NCBI GenBank assembly: GCA_050084515.1 | Contig: CM114274.1 | Span: 13,702,001 to 13,766,000, forward strand | Length of the DNA: 64,000 nucleotides | DNA from: Blasia pusilla | Taxonomy: Eukaryota > Marchantiophyta > Marchantiopsida > Blasiales | Direction: 5' to 3' | In this document: piece by piece, positions 1 through 13,190 of the stretch | How the letters are laid out: every line of letters starts with the position of its first letter | How positions within the stretch are numbered: position 1 is the first letter of the stretch | Program-made: the position numbers and the translations under genes | Notes under the pieces: generated by a model | Told to the model about the DNA's origin: nothing | Databases searched by the model: none | The model's input: the letters and a program-made list of their open reading frames with translations, nothing else

Positions 1-959
1 GGTTCTTATCAATATAGGCTTCTTTCTGGTTTTTGCAATTATGATCTTGTCTTTGTGGCTCCTTTTCTTGTATGCTCAGTGCAATTTCTTCATTGCTGTA
101 AGAAAGAGTTTAGATTGTAAGGAAGAGTTCAGATCTTTCATACCATAGCTAAAATGATGCAAAAATAAATATGTTATGAATGAGTATATGATACATAAAG
201 TTTTTGTATGTAGGGGTACTAAAGAAGAGAATGACTCAAGAGATTCTCTTGGAAAAGAATCTCAAAGGTGGTTTGCTTATGAAGCCATCTCCAATGAAGA
301 AGAAGTCCAAATCCAAGGTGCATTCCGATTTTTGGGAGTGAAGGACGTGACAGCGAGCCTAAGTCAAGTGGGAGAAGGCAAAAAAAAAGAAGGTAATAGC
401 CATGTCTCATGTCCATTCTAAAATATTTGTGATGTTTGAAAACTTGTTGCTATTTTTAATATGAAATCTTAAGTTATATGTGTGATTCGACAATGTAGAT
501 TACAATCTAGAGTGCCTTGGAGCCCGAGTACAAGTTATGGCAAACCAATGAAGGAGACGATCCCCCACAACGAGTATTAGGTGATGCAATTGGAACAAAT
601 GTACTTTGGATTGAATTGAACCTGAAGAAAAGATTAGAGTAATGCTTTTTCATTATTTCCTTCACTATTCTTGGAAATAGTGATAGCAAGGAGATTTTGT
701 GACAGATCAAACACTTTAAAGTATAGTCTATTTTGCCTAAAATGATATGAACTCAGAAGCTTTCTAGTCATGGTTTGTGATCAAATACTTCATTTTTGTA
801 AAATTTGGTTACTTCAAATATGACTTCAAGTTTTATGGGTGTAATTTTTAAGTTTCTGATTGTTAGGTATGAGATATGGCATAACTAACATCACAAGATA
901 CTCCAAGAGTTCAGATCAACTGTGTCTTCAAAATTCAAAAATATGCCAATTATGGAGAG
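1..959. other. no recognisable gene
   Basis: AT-rich sequence. An 81-codon open frame at 176-421 on the plus strand is rich in Glu, Lys and Ser and matches no family I know. A GT donor-like site follows its Lys/Glu-rich end near 391, so an orphan exon cannot be excluded, but nothing else supports one. Confidence 0.3.
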
Positions 960-2570
960 AGTCTTCGTAACTCTCTTCATGACTCACTGAAGAGAAAGAA
1001 TAACTATAGAATGTATTAATATAACTAGCATAATGGTAGTCATGGAGGAGTTATATGACTCATCACATCACTCCCACAGTCCTTGGATGTAAGAACAGAG
1101 TCATAAAAGAGGAGCATGACTCATCATATGACTATTACAAGTACTGCACATAGGAACATATAGTCATTGGGATTTATATGATTTTCAGTCATTGAAATAA
1201 ATATTCTCCACTCAATTAAGAGTTAAATGACTTACATGAATAACTTGGTTATCACTCATTAAATGTAATGTGATGACTCCATTTATGGCTCCGTTCTTAC
1301 ATCCATGACTCGGAATGACTAGTCATGACTTATCATGACTCACAGGAATAGCTTGGCTATCACTAATTAAATATAATTTCATGATTCTGTAATTCAAATA
1401 TTGATTTGACATGACTAGTCATGACCTATTTTGGCTGGTCACGACTCAAAATTAATGAACTTCCATTTAAAATAATGATTATTTGTGACTCATGGAATAC
1501 CACTAATGACTCCATCATGACTATATAATAAAAATTAGCGACCTATCATATGACCAGGTCCATGACTCAACAAGTCATTCTTTATGTATCAAATATGACT
1601 CACAATAAAAAAATTTAGTGTATCAGCTACGTCACTAATATGACGTGGATTACAACCATGTCCACATGTATATCGTAACACATGGACTAATTCTAGCATT
1701 TCCACCATGACTATAGTCATTGAAATTAAGGAAGTCACGCACACAATGACTCAAGTGATACTTAGTCATGAGAAAAAAATGACTTATCTTTTATGACTCA
1801 TATAGTCATCAATCACCATGAGTGATATCATGTATGATATGACTTCTTTGAGTCATATATTGAAGTCATAAAAACACCAATTCCTTTAGTGGAAGGACTA
1901 CCACACCACGCTAGTGACATGGAAAAACACTATTTTAAGGTGTAAAACTTAACACATCAGTATAAGACGTGGACAAAAAGACAATATTTCTAGTTTTTAT
2001 GATATGTCTATCATAGTAAGTTAGTAGGAGGGACGTATTTGACTATGAAAGTCATGTTTTCATGACTACTAGTTAGGATATTGAACCGAGGTAGCCATTA
2101 AAATTGACCATCCTAGTCATGAAATGAGTAAATTTTAGGAATTGGGACAAATGTGACTATGGGAGTCATTTTATAATAACTAGTTAGGTAATTGAACCAT
2201 GATAGTCGTTTAAGTTTACCATCCTAGTTGTGACATGAGTAAAATTTAGGGTTTGGGACTATATAACTTTAGTAGTCATTTTTCCTAGTAGTTAGGGAAT
2301 TGAACATGGATATCAGCAAAGTTGACCATCCTAGTTAGGACTCAACTAACAAAGTTAACCACAACAACTCAAACTTGCAAGAAAAAAAATCTTCTCAGAA
2401 GGTCTCAACTCTATGAGTCATTTTATTGTGAGTAGTTTCAAGTTTGGCATATATGTTATTTTTGTACGTAGGACTTCCGTAGTCATGCTTGTAGGACTAT
2501 GCTAGTTATGAAGTTGTGACTAAGATCTCATGAAATATAGCAAGAATGACTTTGGCGAGTCATTCAACTA
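960..2570. repeat. dense TGACT/AGTCA motif array (CACTA-like subterminal region)
   Basis: The pentamer TGACT and its complement AGTCA, often as ATGACTCAT or GAGTCAT, recur dozens of times on both strands. The same motif crowds 6235-6592, 49905-50760 and 52885-53121. At 53121 it lies just inside a clear CACTA-type terminus. Dense short subterminal repeats that bind the element's own protein are known for En/Spm (CACTA) transposons. I infer this block is one or more non-autonomous CACTA relics. The left boundary is not visible. Confidence 0.6.
1876..1891. repeat. CACTA-type right terminal inverted repeat
   Basis: The plus strand ends in ACCAATTCCTTTAGTG, which reads CACTAAAGGAATTGGT from the other side. 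The preceding 50 bases (TGACT pair, then ATAAAAACACCAA) parallel the end at 53097-53121. No matching left terminus was found upstream in the window. Confidence 0.5.
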
Positions 2571-3689
2571 TAACTTCTTCAAGTACAATTCAAAAGCATA
2601 TCAATTTATTCCAATAAAGATCAGAAAACAAAAAGAATTAGGCCATACACTTGAATGACAGCCAAGCAAGTTCAACTTGCTTTGCTTGCTTATATGTAAA
2701 GTGTAAATCATGCAAATGAGAGTTGAAACAAGTACAAAGAAGCCTGATGTAAATTTTATTTTGGCCATAATTTTTTGCAACCTCACATAAGAACAACTAA
2801 AATAGAAGCGAAGCTTCATATATCTCATATATTCACTCTAGATCCTAGACTTACACAAAGAAATGTAGTGTGTACAAAAAATACAATGTGTTGTTCTATA
2901 AACCACTTTGGGCAACAACGGATAAGAGATAGTGAAGATGTTTCAAAAGTGTGTGAAATTGATCTCCAATAACACTTTCAACACTTCTCTAGCTTTAAAA
3001 ATGGATCATAGGTAGTTCTAACCTACATGCTTCCTTGTATGCATTTTTGGACAGAGCATGGTCGAACCTAATGCATCGCCAAAATTTACTTGAAGCGGTT
3101 CATCAACTATATTGGGAGTCCACGAGGTATGATCCAGATTGGTGACATATGTCAAGTTGATTCTCACCATCCCAAGTGGAATGTCTTTCCAAGTAATTTT
3201 TGAATCACGAATAAAACTTTTTCCTCATGGATTAACGCAAGTACATTTGAGAAAATATTTGAGTGTCTTACTACAAGGACATCTTCAAAAATTTGGCATA
3301 GTTATCAAATTTGATTGTTAGTGACTCCATTGTAAGCCATTGCACACCCGAGATATCAAGAAAAACTGTGAAATAAAAATCAAGAACATTGTATCTTCCT
3401 AACTTGATACTTGGTGGAATAAGAGACTCAATTGTACACAAAAAAAGATGATTGGAACGGATGAGAGAGTAGACTTGTTGCCGTCGGGAATATTGGGATT
3501 CAGATTAAACGTACTTAAATCCTTATTTTATTTGCAAGCACAACTTTGAGGAAATTAGAAGGGTTTATGGTTTAGGAAACCTATAAATGTTTTAATTCAC
3601 CAAAATTGGAAAATTTGGTTTTTTTCCTCATATCTTCAATTGCTGCACATTCATGGTATCATGAGAGGAGTGGAAAACTTTACTTTTCC
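2571..3689. other. no recognisable feature
   Basis: AT-rich, with short open frames in several phases but no motif I can assign. Probably decayed repeat. Confidence 0.3.
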
Positions 3690-4120
3690 CTTTGTGTTGG
3701 ATTCTCAACATCCACTCCTCTTAGCACCATTGATCTGATGGGCCCCCTTGTATGAGGAGAAGCCTAGATTGATGGTTCCGACTTAGACGTCGAAGGAGTC
3801 ATAGGAATATGACGTAGGTGGTTTACGGAGTAGCGTTACTAGGTTTATCTAACCCTATATTGCATCAGGGTGCCCCACACCCTGATGCAAAATTTTTTTA
3901 TTAATAGAAACGAAGAAAAAAAGGTAAAAACCCTAGTTTTCCCGAGTAGTCAAATAGTCGGGAGCCGCAGCGGTAGCGTATTCTCGTATGTCGAGTTATC
4001 TCCCAGTTCAGGTTCCATCGAAGCTCTTCTGTGAGCGCACGGACGAACTAGGCCACTTTGTATCTCTAAGTTTTGTAAAGATTTCAGGGATTTCGTCACT
4101 TTCTGTTTTCTCACACTTTG
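3690..4120 (-). mobile_element. solo LTR, hairpin-LTR family copy A
   Basis: On the minus strand the LTR runs 4115 to 3695 (421 bp), starting TGTGAGAAAACAG and ending GAATCCAACA, the usual TG...CA form. It is flanked by a perfect 5-bp target duplication, CTTTG, at 3690-3694 and 4116-4120. No internal retrotransposon sequence is present, so this is a solo LTR, or a very short LTR element. Related copies lie at 23788, 31097, 32752 and 48845. A perfect 13-bp stem with a 5-base loop sits at 3860-3890. The short open frame that runs through it is not a gene. Confidence 0.9.
3860..3890. repeat. hairpin inside LTR copy A
   Basis: Arms of 13 bp (TTGCATCAGGGTG and CACCCTGATGCAA) flank the loop CCCCA. 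The hairpin sits next to the A/T run in the middle of the LTR. The same site in other copies holds related or different hairpins. Confidence 0.9.
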
Positions 4121-5574
4121 TACCTTTGATTTTGAAGCCTAAAAAAAAAGTAAAAATATCTAGAAGAATTATCTCAATATATCACTACCTTAAAAAAAAG
4201 GAACCTTTTCATCCTTGGTTGAGTATCGTTGGCAATCTAACTAATAAACGTTTAAGCAGCTACAGACACAAGCCTTGTCCTACAAATCAACAAATTCAAA
4301 ACTTCAATTGCTTTTCTACTTCAAAATGTCCCTTGAAAGAAAGTTCAAGAATGTCTCATCTTCAAGTTAAAGTGAAATTGCCTATATCAAACATCAGTAA
4401 CCAACCAAAAAGACTTGTCCTGCTAGTAGACAAAGTGCAAACCATTGAGAAAGATTGGCAGTCATTGACGTGAGAGATTGACAGTGAAGCTACCAAATAT
4501 TTGGGTGAAATTTGAAGGCCCAAGATATTTAATAGTGACTACAAAGGCGAGAGTGAGGGACAAACACTTTGATGTCAAGATAGTGAAAGCCACTATGGCT
4601 CAAGTAGTGTTTAGAAAGCTCGTCGAATATCTGATGAACCACATGTTATGGTATATCTCAGCAAGGAGAGCTCAAAAAAATCAAGAAAAGTGCCCCAATC
4701 ACTCAATGCGACCCTAATGTTTACCTCTATTTCTAGTTCCAAAAAATACAGGTATACTTATCCATATCATTGTTTCATAAAGAAGAACAAAAACTAGAGT
4801 CCGGATTTTCTTCTAAGCCGAAAATTCATGAATAAGACACATATCATTCGACTTTCATTGAACAATATCTTATAAAACTTCTTTATGAATGTGAAACAAA
4901 AAACCAAACATCTTCACATGTGCTTCTTAATCAAATTCCACAAAGTGAAGGAGGGGATAATGAAAGACATAATTTAATCTAGAAATTCAAGAAAAAATCC
5001 AATTGCATCTCCACCATCGGAAGCGTCTGACCTCAATGGTAAGCAATGAACAAGAATATAGAAGATGTCCAATTTGGTACCAAACATGAAACAATTCTAA
5101 GTGCAAAAATTAACTCAAAATGCTTTTAAAGACAAGCAAGTACACTAAGAGTATAATCGGGATTTATTTTGTGGTCTCAAGGCTGCGACAAATTACTTAA
5201 TGAGTTCTCTCTGTGTAGAATGCAGTCAACTGCATCATCCAACTCAAAGAAACCAGGAGAAGAACGAGAGAGGAAACTCAATCAAATTTTACCACCTTAT
5301 TGAGAGTGTTTGAATGTGCCTCATTTATCAAATGAGAGAATAAATATTTGGCAGGAGATGTTGTGATTCATAGTTGATAGTATTTCTTGGGAGCTAACGA
5401 GTATGAGGAGTATGTATTCTGCCTTGGCTCTATTTTGATGCTCATTTCAATCATATTGCAAAAAAATTTCAATCATTATATATTTGTCTCATTGTACCCT
5501 TGTGCTTGTGAGTAGAAATTTTCTACCCAACCTATCTCCAGCAACAAACTATACTTATGGAGCAAAATTGAGAG

Positions 5575-5578
<4 letters not shown>
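4121..5578. other. no recognisable gene
   Basis: AT-rich sequence with short open frames (for example 4478-4717 plus) that show no motif I recognise. Probably old repeat. Confidence 0.3.

Positions 5579-5648
<70 letters not shown>
5579..5648. repeat. (GA)35 microsatellite
   Basis: An uninterrupted 70-bp GA dinucleotide run. Confidence 0.98.
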
Positions 5649-5653
<5 letters not shown>

Positions 5654-6234
5654 GTTGTTGCTAATCGGGGCGGGGCACGGACATTGGAGAAGAAGCCATC
5701 AGATGACTTTCATATTTAAGATCCAAGCTCGAAAAAACCACTAGAGACAAATATTGACGCTATGATTGAGATACTTGACATTTTTCGTAGAATTGGACTT
5801 GTTTGTAAAAGATGAGGAGTGAAGGAGCAGTTGAGCCCTTTACTTGGAGCCCGTTTATTTGAAATTTGAAGACGATGACGACAAGAGAAAGATAGCAAAG
5901 AGTAGAAGATAGGTATCTCGCTTTTCATCTTAGTCCTCCCACGCTTTTGATGCTAGAACCCTAAAGAGACAACGTTTGAAAGAATAAACAATCAATTTGT
6001 TGCATTTGGAAACAAGAAATTTGATTTAGCTCGGTGATGAGGCTTGCCTTTGCTACCCTATTGGCATGAGTTTGAGTCTAAGAACTTCCCTCTTTTTTAA
6101 TAAATCATCCTATTCATAATTTGGCATCAACATACTACCATTTATGGCCACGAAAGATTTGTTTTCTAAGGTTTTCTTTGACAATTTTTTTTTTCTTTGA
6201 CTAACACTAACGTTTTAATCATGTTGAGTCATCC
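5649..6234. other. no recognisable feature
   Basis: A minus-strand open frame of 70 codons at 5716-5928 has no recognisable motif. Otherwise AT-rich sequence. Confidence 0.3.
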
Positions 6235-6592
6235 TCCTAATTTCCATGTTGGCACCTCTCATGCTAAGACATCATTGGCCTTTCAAAATTTGATTCCACT
6301 AGTTGCGAGTCATGAATAATATGACTAGGAGGTAGGTTAGATATGACTACCTAATTGCTACGTTGGCACATCTTATGCCATATCATCATTGGCCTTTCAA
6401 AAAATGACTCCAATAGTTGTGAGTCATGATTAATATGACTAGGAAGTAGATTAGATATGACTACCTAATTGCCACGTTGGAATGTCTCATGCCAAATCAT
6501 CATTGGCGTTTCAAATCATCATTGACCTCACTAGCTAGTTGTAAGTCATGAATAGTATGACTAGGAGGTAGGTAAGATATGACTACCTATCT
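6235..6592. repeat. three tandem copies of a 114-bp unit with TGACT pairs
   Basis: The block CATCATTGGC..TTTCAAA followed by AGTCATGA..ATATGACT and GATATGACTACC recurs at a 114-bp spacing (TTGGCAC or TTGGAAT at 6249, 6363 and 6477). Each unit holds two small inverted pairs, AGTCAT/ATGACT and GGTAG/CTACC. The motif links it to the arrays at 1-2.6 and 50 kb. Confidence 0.85.
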
Positions 6593-7242
6593 ATATATGT
6601 ATACTCTCCATTTTCTAACAATAAGGGTCACAAATCTAGAGAGTTATAGGCATTACAAATCACTTTCTTATAGCATCTAACCCCAAAATTTCTAATTATT
6701 TAGTCTATGGAAATCACTTTATATTTGTATACCAAGAATATTACAAAAATTCTATCAAAACAAAATTTAGAAGGTTTGTTTACACCCATGAATTACTAAA
6801 TGAGCATATAGAATATATTATCTCAAATCCTTGTATAGATGATAATTGAAAATATTATCGGAGTTGGAAATTGCATGACTTGGTTTATGAATGTATCTCT
6901 GAAAGTAATAAACTAGATAGCACACAATCCGATATCTATCTATAAAAAAAATATTTACATGGCATAGAGTAAGAAGAGTGAAGTCAGATACTACTTATCC
7001 TCTGAGACTATCCATTATTTTCATACATGCTCTACCATACCTTATCTACACATAGTTCTATGGTCACAAACGACCTCTATACATATCCTTCCAAACTCAT
7101 TAATTAATGATGATTCCTCTAAGTCGACAAGTTTTCTCTAAACTAGTCTTCTTTCATCAATCTCTCAAACTCCTTAAGAATGGATCATGGTCAAATTACC
7201 CTCCCAAGACAGGTAATCCATTCTTATTGGAACAGTAGCCAA
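6593..7242. other. no recognisable feature
   Basis: AT-rich. If the LTR proposed at 7256-7636 is real, this would be its internal region on the minus strand. I see no gag-like frame. Confidence 0.25.
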
Positions 7243-7636
7243 GCTCCAATACCATTGTCTCAAGAATAAGAAGGGCAAATCAAGGAAATAAAATCCAATG
7301 TAGTTGGCCCTTGAAAACCCCTCCTCTTTATAGAATCAAGGAATTCACAAGAGCAAAAAATAAAACAAATCCTAACTTGTGTCGTATAGCTAGTTTTCTC
7401 TCATGGTTCAAACCAATATTTTTTCGATACTTATCCTTTATTTCATCTTAAAATATCATCATAAATCACTTCTTATCCTCTTGACTATCCCAATTATCCT
7501 AGCCTTGACTTATTTCACCAACCATGATAATTTTAGTTTTATTTTTATCAAAGCATCAACCAACTACTTTAACTTTTTGTTAAGTTTCACAAGTCTCCTT
7601 TATATTAACCTATTTTTCTAGAGTTGGGCCCACACA
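7243..7636 (-). mobile_element. possible copia LTR with tRNA-Met primer site
   Basis: On the minus strand TGGTATTGGAGC at 7254-7243 matches the initiator-tRNA-Met primer site (TGGTATCAGAGC) at 10 of 12 bases. One base before it, a possible LTR ends in GAGACA at 7256. A plausible start, TGTGTGGGCCC, lies at 7636, giving a TG...CA unit of 381 bp with a TATAAAG box near 7330. No second copy or coding region supports it, so this is a tentative call. Confidence 0.35.
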
Positions 7637-10600
7637 AAAGAATGAATCTTAAATTCTTGGACCCCAACCAAGAATGAGGGCAAAAACATAGTAAAATATG
7701 TATCAAAGATACCAAATTGGAAACTAAGATTCTCACTATACTCCCAATCATGGGGCCATGGGACATGAGGCAAGAAGTCCCACTCGAGCAAGAATTTCTC
7801 ATCCAACAAGAACAAGCGCTTTTGCTCTACCAATTGCATATGCCGTTAAACTTAGCATTATTCAAAAATACTAAGTGCAAGATTGTTGCAAGCAAAGAGA
7901 ACTCTAGGCATGGAAATTTTCATCCTTTCTACATCAACGTAGGCTACTATGGGCAAAGGCGGCTCCACTTTAATGTTTGAATCAATATCCCACGGATGTA
8001 GCAATGGACATAAACAGTGGCCTTGCACACACATGAAGGCGATGAAATACATATGGTAGGGAGATGAACAAGCGATAAGCATCAAGCAATGGATAAGGCG
8101 ATGGAAAAGATGACAAAGTCCGATTTGATTGGACGGACATGATAAAAAAAAGCCCAATTTTTGGGCTTCATCCTCTTGTTTATATGCAAAACACCTTATA
8201 CTGCTATCCTTTCTTGGGCCTCCCTAGCTATATCTAGGCTTGTATCTTCCTAGAATCAAGCCTACAATGGTCTATTGAGCGCGGATACTTTTCACTAAGC
8301 ATCTCAAAGCAAAAACCCAAACCCAAACTACATCACTTGTTGGCTCCCTTATTCATTGGGCATCCAACGTAGGATTGGCAAGAGCTAGCGGTCTATCAAG
8401 ATACTACAAAATATAGAGGAAAAATCATGGACGCAAAAGTAGGGAGGGAAAATATGTGATATAGATAAGTTAGATGGCGAAGAAAAATGAGGCAAGTATG
8501 GCCAATTCCGTTGATGGGATCGTCGACGAGAAGGACGGGAGGCACATACGGCTTAGAACATAGGACCCGACCATCTAGATCATTTGGAATTTCAAAAAAA
8601 GTTTACCATTTTTTCGGCATCATGCGAAATTTAATATCTTTTGAGAATATACTCAAATTTTTAAAAATGGCAATTTTCTCCTTGAGTTTGTCATATTTCA
8701 CTGAAAAAGTTAGGTTTGATGACTAAGTTGAACACATTAACAATTTTTTTTTGTTTTGGATAGGCACTTTTTAAAATATTCATGTGTAGAAAAGCTCAAT
8801 CATAAGATGCCTAACGTTTAAGAATTTTTAAATTTTTTCTAAAATTTTTGTTCTTCAAAATTTTCATTTTGAAGGGTCAAACTTGGGGCATTTGGTGGGG
8901 ATTTATTTTTTAAGAAAAAAAATGGTCAATTTTAAGGGTGGTTTTCCCACCAATATTTTTTTCAAAATTTTAGATTCAAAAACATGGTTTTTTTTTGCAA
9001 CCCTTCTAATCAAACACATGCTATGGTAGAACATCAAAACTCTCGTGGACTTATGCAAGTTATGCTAGGATGGAAGCATGTTGGAGTCTCATGAATGAGA
9101 CATGAGTTGCACAAGCAAGATGTGAGCTTTGTTGGGCATCTCAAATGATAGGGGTCATGATCTAGCATAGCAAGACTTTGCAAACATCAAGTGGGACTTG
9201 AGAAGAGCTCAAGTCCCACAATAGTTGGGTGCCAAAGGGATTGCAATCTAGCTCGGAACTTGACTGAGCGTTTGGGGATTAAACATCATGTTTGAGGTCA
9301 TAACAACTAGAACAAAGGTGCATTTTGGATGAATAAGATAACGTTCGATAGCTTGTGAGACAAAAATTTGAGAGTAATACCAAGTTACCAACCTTAGAGC
9401 TTGACACATAATTAACTCAGCTATTGAGTCTCGATTAGAGACTCATTCGAGGTCAATTGGGCACTTGGGACCACTAGACATGCTAGCGTTGTTTCAAGTA
9501 CCTAGTCTATCCCATGTCTTGAATAACTTGCTTTTGTTGGGAAGTGGAGGTTTATGTTGGTATTTGATCTATCTAGATCAGTTAAGCTTGAAAGAGGGCC
9601 CGAGACCAAGATTGAGGATGGGATGCGCAAGGCTAGCTGACCCAAACTATGGTTAATTTGAGTGTGTTTGGGTCTAGATCAGTAAGAAGAGAATGACTTG
9701 GTAAACGCAAGCTTCTCCAACACAAAAGATCTATATTGAAGGTGGTAGGTGCACAACATTTTTAGGTATGGAATTTTTATTTTTATTTTGTTTTAGCATA
9801 TTTTAAAAAATTACTCGTTTGGAGGAAAAATGACCCGGTTGGTCGAATTCAACATTTTATACAATCAAACCAATGAAGATCTCACTTAAATGGCACCCTA
9901 ACCCAAGGTTAATTCACTGAATCCAACCTTTATTTGTTTTCTAACCCCCTCCCCGTTTTGAAAAAGGATCAACTTACTAAATTGGTCTTATATTTTTCTA
10001 AAATTCCATTAATCCCTTACAAATTACGAGGTCAATTCACTAAATCTAACCTAACTTGGACAACTTGTTGTAGAAAGGAATCAACCACCCCAAAAAAATT
10101 CAATCTACTTACTTGGCACCTAAATAAACAATTTTATTTTCCTTCATTTATGAAAAATATTGATTCTTATTCACAAGTCAAAACTACACGCCCTTTGGCA
10201 AATAGTATGTGTTTTATTTGGATATAAAGTATCACACACTCAAAATTCTCATTGGCACTCCAAGCTAGTAGTAGCGGGCATTGGAGACAATGTTTGCACA
10301 GCCCATCGCCTCAAATCTAGTGAAATTTTGGTCGTGCTTTTGCAATGATTTCTTCCTCATTGAATTTGAATTTTTAAACAGAAAATATAGTGAGGTAACA
10401 TGTACTCCCAAGAGCCATGCTTTGGTAGATCTAGTCCCTATACTCATATCCTACAAGAAATATCGCCAACACTTCTACGTGCATCGCTATTTCACAAAAA
10501 ACCCTTATATAAATAGAAAATTTCTAGAAAGGAAGGTAGGTCTTAAACAAGGGTTAACTCAAGGGGGAATAAGAGGTAACTAGAAGGAAGCATAAGTGGA

Positions 10601-11339
10601 AGAATTTCAAAGAAAGAAGAACCATTGAAAATAAGAAGTGTGGAAGTTCACTCTTTAGTAAATAAGAGAAGGGAAAACGGATCCAGAGGGACCTAATTCA
10701 GTGGTGCTAGAGAGTTCATTTTTTGGTGGAAAGCATAAGGAACACCAAATTTGGGGGCTTGAGGGTTGTCCAAATCCCGTAGTGGCTTCTGAAAGACTAT
10801 TTATTAGAGAAGGAAGCACGTCGAGGATCGTATAGAAATATGCGACAAGTGGCAAGGCAAACAAAAATATGCAAGCTTAGTCACTATGGCAAGTGGTAGG
10901 GTACATAGCCATATACAAGTCTAAAGATCCAAATGCGGGAGCAAGTAGTCAAGAGCGGATCAAGTGGCTATGACACAAGAGGCACGGGGCAAGGAGCTCA
11001 TTGGTTATAGCAAGTGGCCAAACAAGAAGAAAGTAGAAGATGATCTCTTTAAAATTATTAACTAAGACTAATATAAAGGAGTCATATCAAGATACAAAAT
11101 ACATACTTACGTTTAAAGTTTCATACACTAGAATAAAGACTCATAATCATAAGCCTATTTACCAATATAGGTAGCCTTGTAGTTCTACACAGAGTATCCA
11201 TTGGAATAGTTTACCACATAGATTAAGTAAAATAGAAATAACCATCTGAGGGGTGTCTTTGCTTGGAGACCTAATGCATATATATATCTAAATCATCTGT
11301 ATGAATTAATTCTGTGGTCAAGAATACAAATTATAATGT
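7637..11339. other. no recognisable gene
   Basis: Both strands carry overlapping open frames of 65-100 codons (for example 7717-7980 plus, 7858-8157 minus, 10281-10583 plus). None shows a domain motif, and both-strand openness argues against coding. I see nothing else I can name. Confidence 0.3.
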
Positions 11340-12056
11340 GAGTATTTTTTTTGCATTACAATCATGTGACCTCACGGAAGAAAGTTCAACAAAGAGAGAA
11401 TGAGATCCCAAGCAATATCTCCTTGGCATCCCCCTTCTCTCTCCCCAAGCTCTCTCCTCGGTGACTTTTGTACAAAAGATCTCAATAAAAAGTAGGTGAT
11501 GGAAAACCCCTCCGTAATACAAAAAAAGGGGGGACTCAGAGTCGAGTACGTGAAGGCCACAACCGTCTCGGGAAAAGAAAAGGTAGTATCCCTTGTTGGC
11601 TAAACTCACCAAAAATAGAGAGAATATCAACAACATCTAGAGAGACAAGACTACGACAAAGTGGGCCTCTAGCGTCGACGTCTTCTATGGCCTGAGCTCA
11701 CCGCAAAAGGCCATTGGCTAATTTGGCTTGGGCACGTTATAGAGCTATGGAAACCCATTGCCTACAATAGAGAATTGTAGTAGCTATGTGCATAAGTCAC
11801 CTCCTCAAACCTAACTTATGATAGTGAAACAAGGGCCATTTTCCTTAACAGAAACTCAACTCTACTAAAACTGGGGAGCTTACAAAAAATTGTAAGTTTA
11901 TCAATATAACTCCAAATGAGCCCAAATCAAGAGGTAAACTACACACTTAAGTTATCATCTTCCTCAATAGTTTATCCTTAACCTCTTGGGATCAACCTTT
12001 GACCTCCTTGGATATGTAATGCAAATACTCATCGTGACAATGCTATTAGAAGACAT
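11340..12056. repeat. dispersed repeat R1, with an inserted repeat R2
   Basis: The outer parts match 54880-55317: TTCAACAAAGAGAGAATGA near 11387 and 54950, the CAACTCTACT segment followed by a TGTAAGTT/AGTAAGTT segment near 11850 and 55110, and the end AAGACATGATA at 12056 and 55316. The middle, about 11520-11790, is absent at 54.9 kb but matches 21120-21400 (ATCAACAACAT..TAGAGA and TTGCCTACAAT). So an R2 copy is nested in R1, or R1 has lost it at 54.9 kb. I cannot assign either to a transposon class. Confidence 0.6.
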
Positions 12057-12990
12057 GATAATGTTCTACAAAAGATGTAATGCTCTTGGAGATCTTATCT
12101 ATGTTCCTATCATAGTAAGAAATTTAATTTATGTTGGATTGATAGTACAATAGGGTTACAAAATGAAATTTAATACAAATATTTATTTTAATCAAAATGA
12201 TGCATGAACATTAACCATATCATAATAGCCAAAGGAATTAGATCTGCTAGATTGTTCAAACTAGAGATATCTATGTAAGAGATTCAAATAACAATGCATT
12301 GTCAAATTGGCCAATAAGTCATAGACATCAATGCATGCCATAAGGGACTTTGGCATTTGAACCTTCAAAGGCTACAAAGTATTGCACCATCTAACCTAGT
12401 AATCGCACTCCCTAAACTATCTAGTCTTACTTAAGGTATGCCTCACTTGTCAATTCAGAAAACGTGCTAAATTTTCATTTCTAAAGTAAGGTAGAAGAGC
12501 GCCCAAAATATTTTAGTTGATTAACAATGATATTTGGAGAACATCAAAATATAGTTTAAGTGGCTTTTAGTACTTGATTTTATTTATTGATGACTTCTAC
12601 AAATATATATGGGTACACTCTTTGAAAGCTAAGTCAAAAGAACTCTCAATTTTCCAAACATTCAAAATTTTGGTAGAGAAGCAAATTAAGCAACGCATTC
12701 TTCAATTGAATCAATTGTGTTGTGATGAAAGAAGGGTGGGGGGAGGAGGAAGAGATTACCTATCAATAGAGTTTGATGACTACTTATGTATGTCAAAATG
12801 GTATCCAACGACAAATCACTTTCCAGACGTTCCATAAAAAAATGGATGACTCAATAGAAGAATCGACATATTTTCAAGGCGAAACATGTTATGTTGTACG
12901 ACAACAACATATCCAAGATATGTTAGGAAGAGAGTGTAATATGCTATCCTATTCATACATAAACAACAACTCACATTGACATATGAGACG
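12057..12990 (+). pseudogene. Ty1/copia pol relic (protease-integrase linker and integrase core)
   Basis: Degenerate plus-strand sequence collinear with 57080-57660 of the full copia element. Near 12090 a frame reads LGDLIYVPIIVRNLIYVG, the copia segment that joins protease to integrase (usually a VLYVP..NLLSVG pattern). Near 12340 the GAG-pre-integrase segment follows. From 12574 an 87-codon frame begins MILFIDDFYKYIWVHSLKAK, the integrase core segment with the usual DDFSR-W pattern. Stops and frameshifts interrupt it throughout. There are no LTRs, gag or reverse transcriptase. Non-functional. Confidence 0.8.
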
Positions 12991-13190
12991 AGAGTATGGG
13001 ATAAAACTTGTTTAAAAAAGGTCAAAACACATATCCGTTGGCATTGCCCCAAGTATGTCACACCACTCCTAACTATTTCAACTAGTTGTCCACATACCCC
13101 AAAGTATCCTAATTTTTTTGCCTCATAAATTATAAAATATCAGCAAATGTAAATATTATAAGGGTCCGTTTCGATCTCTACTTAGGACCC
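12991..13190. other. intergenic, no feature
   Basis: AT-rich spacer between the copia relic and the tandem repeat. Confidence 0.3.

Noticed and set aside
663-682. CACTATT..AATAGTG small palindrome
   Set aside because: Arms too short to call a transposon pair.
3988-4473. 161-codon plus-strand frame
   Set aside because: Starts inside solo LTR copy A on the antisense strand and runs into unrelated DNA.
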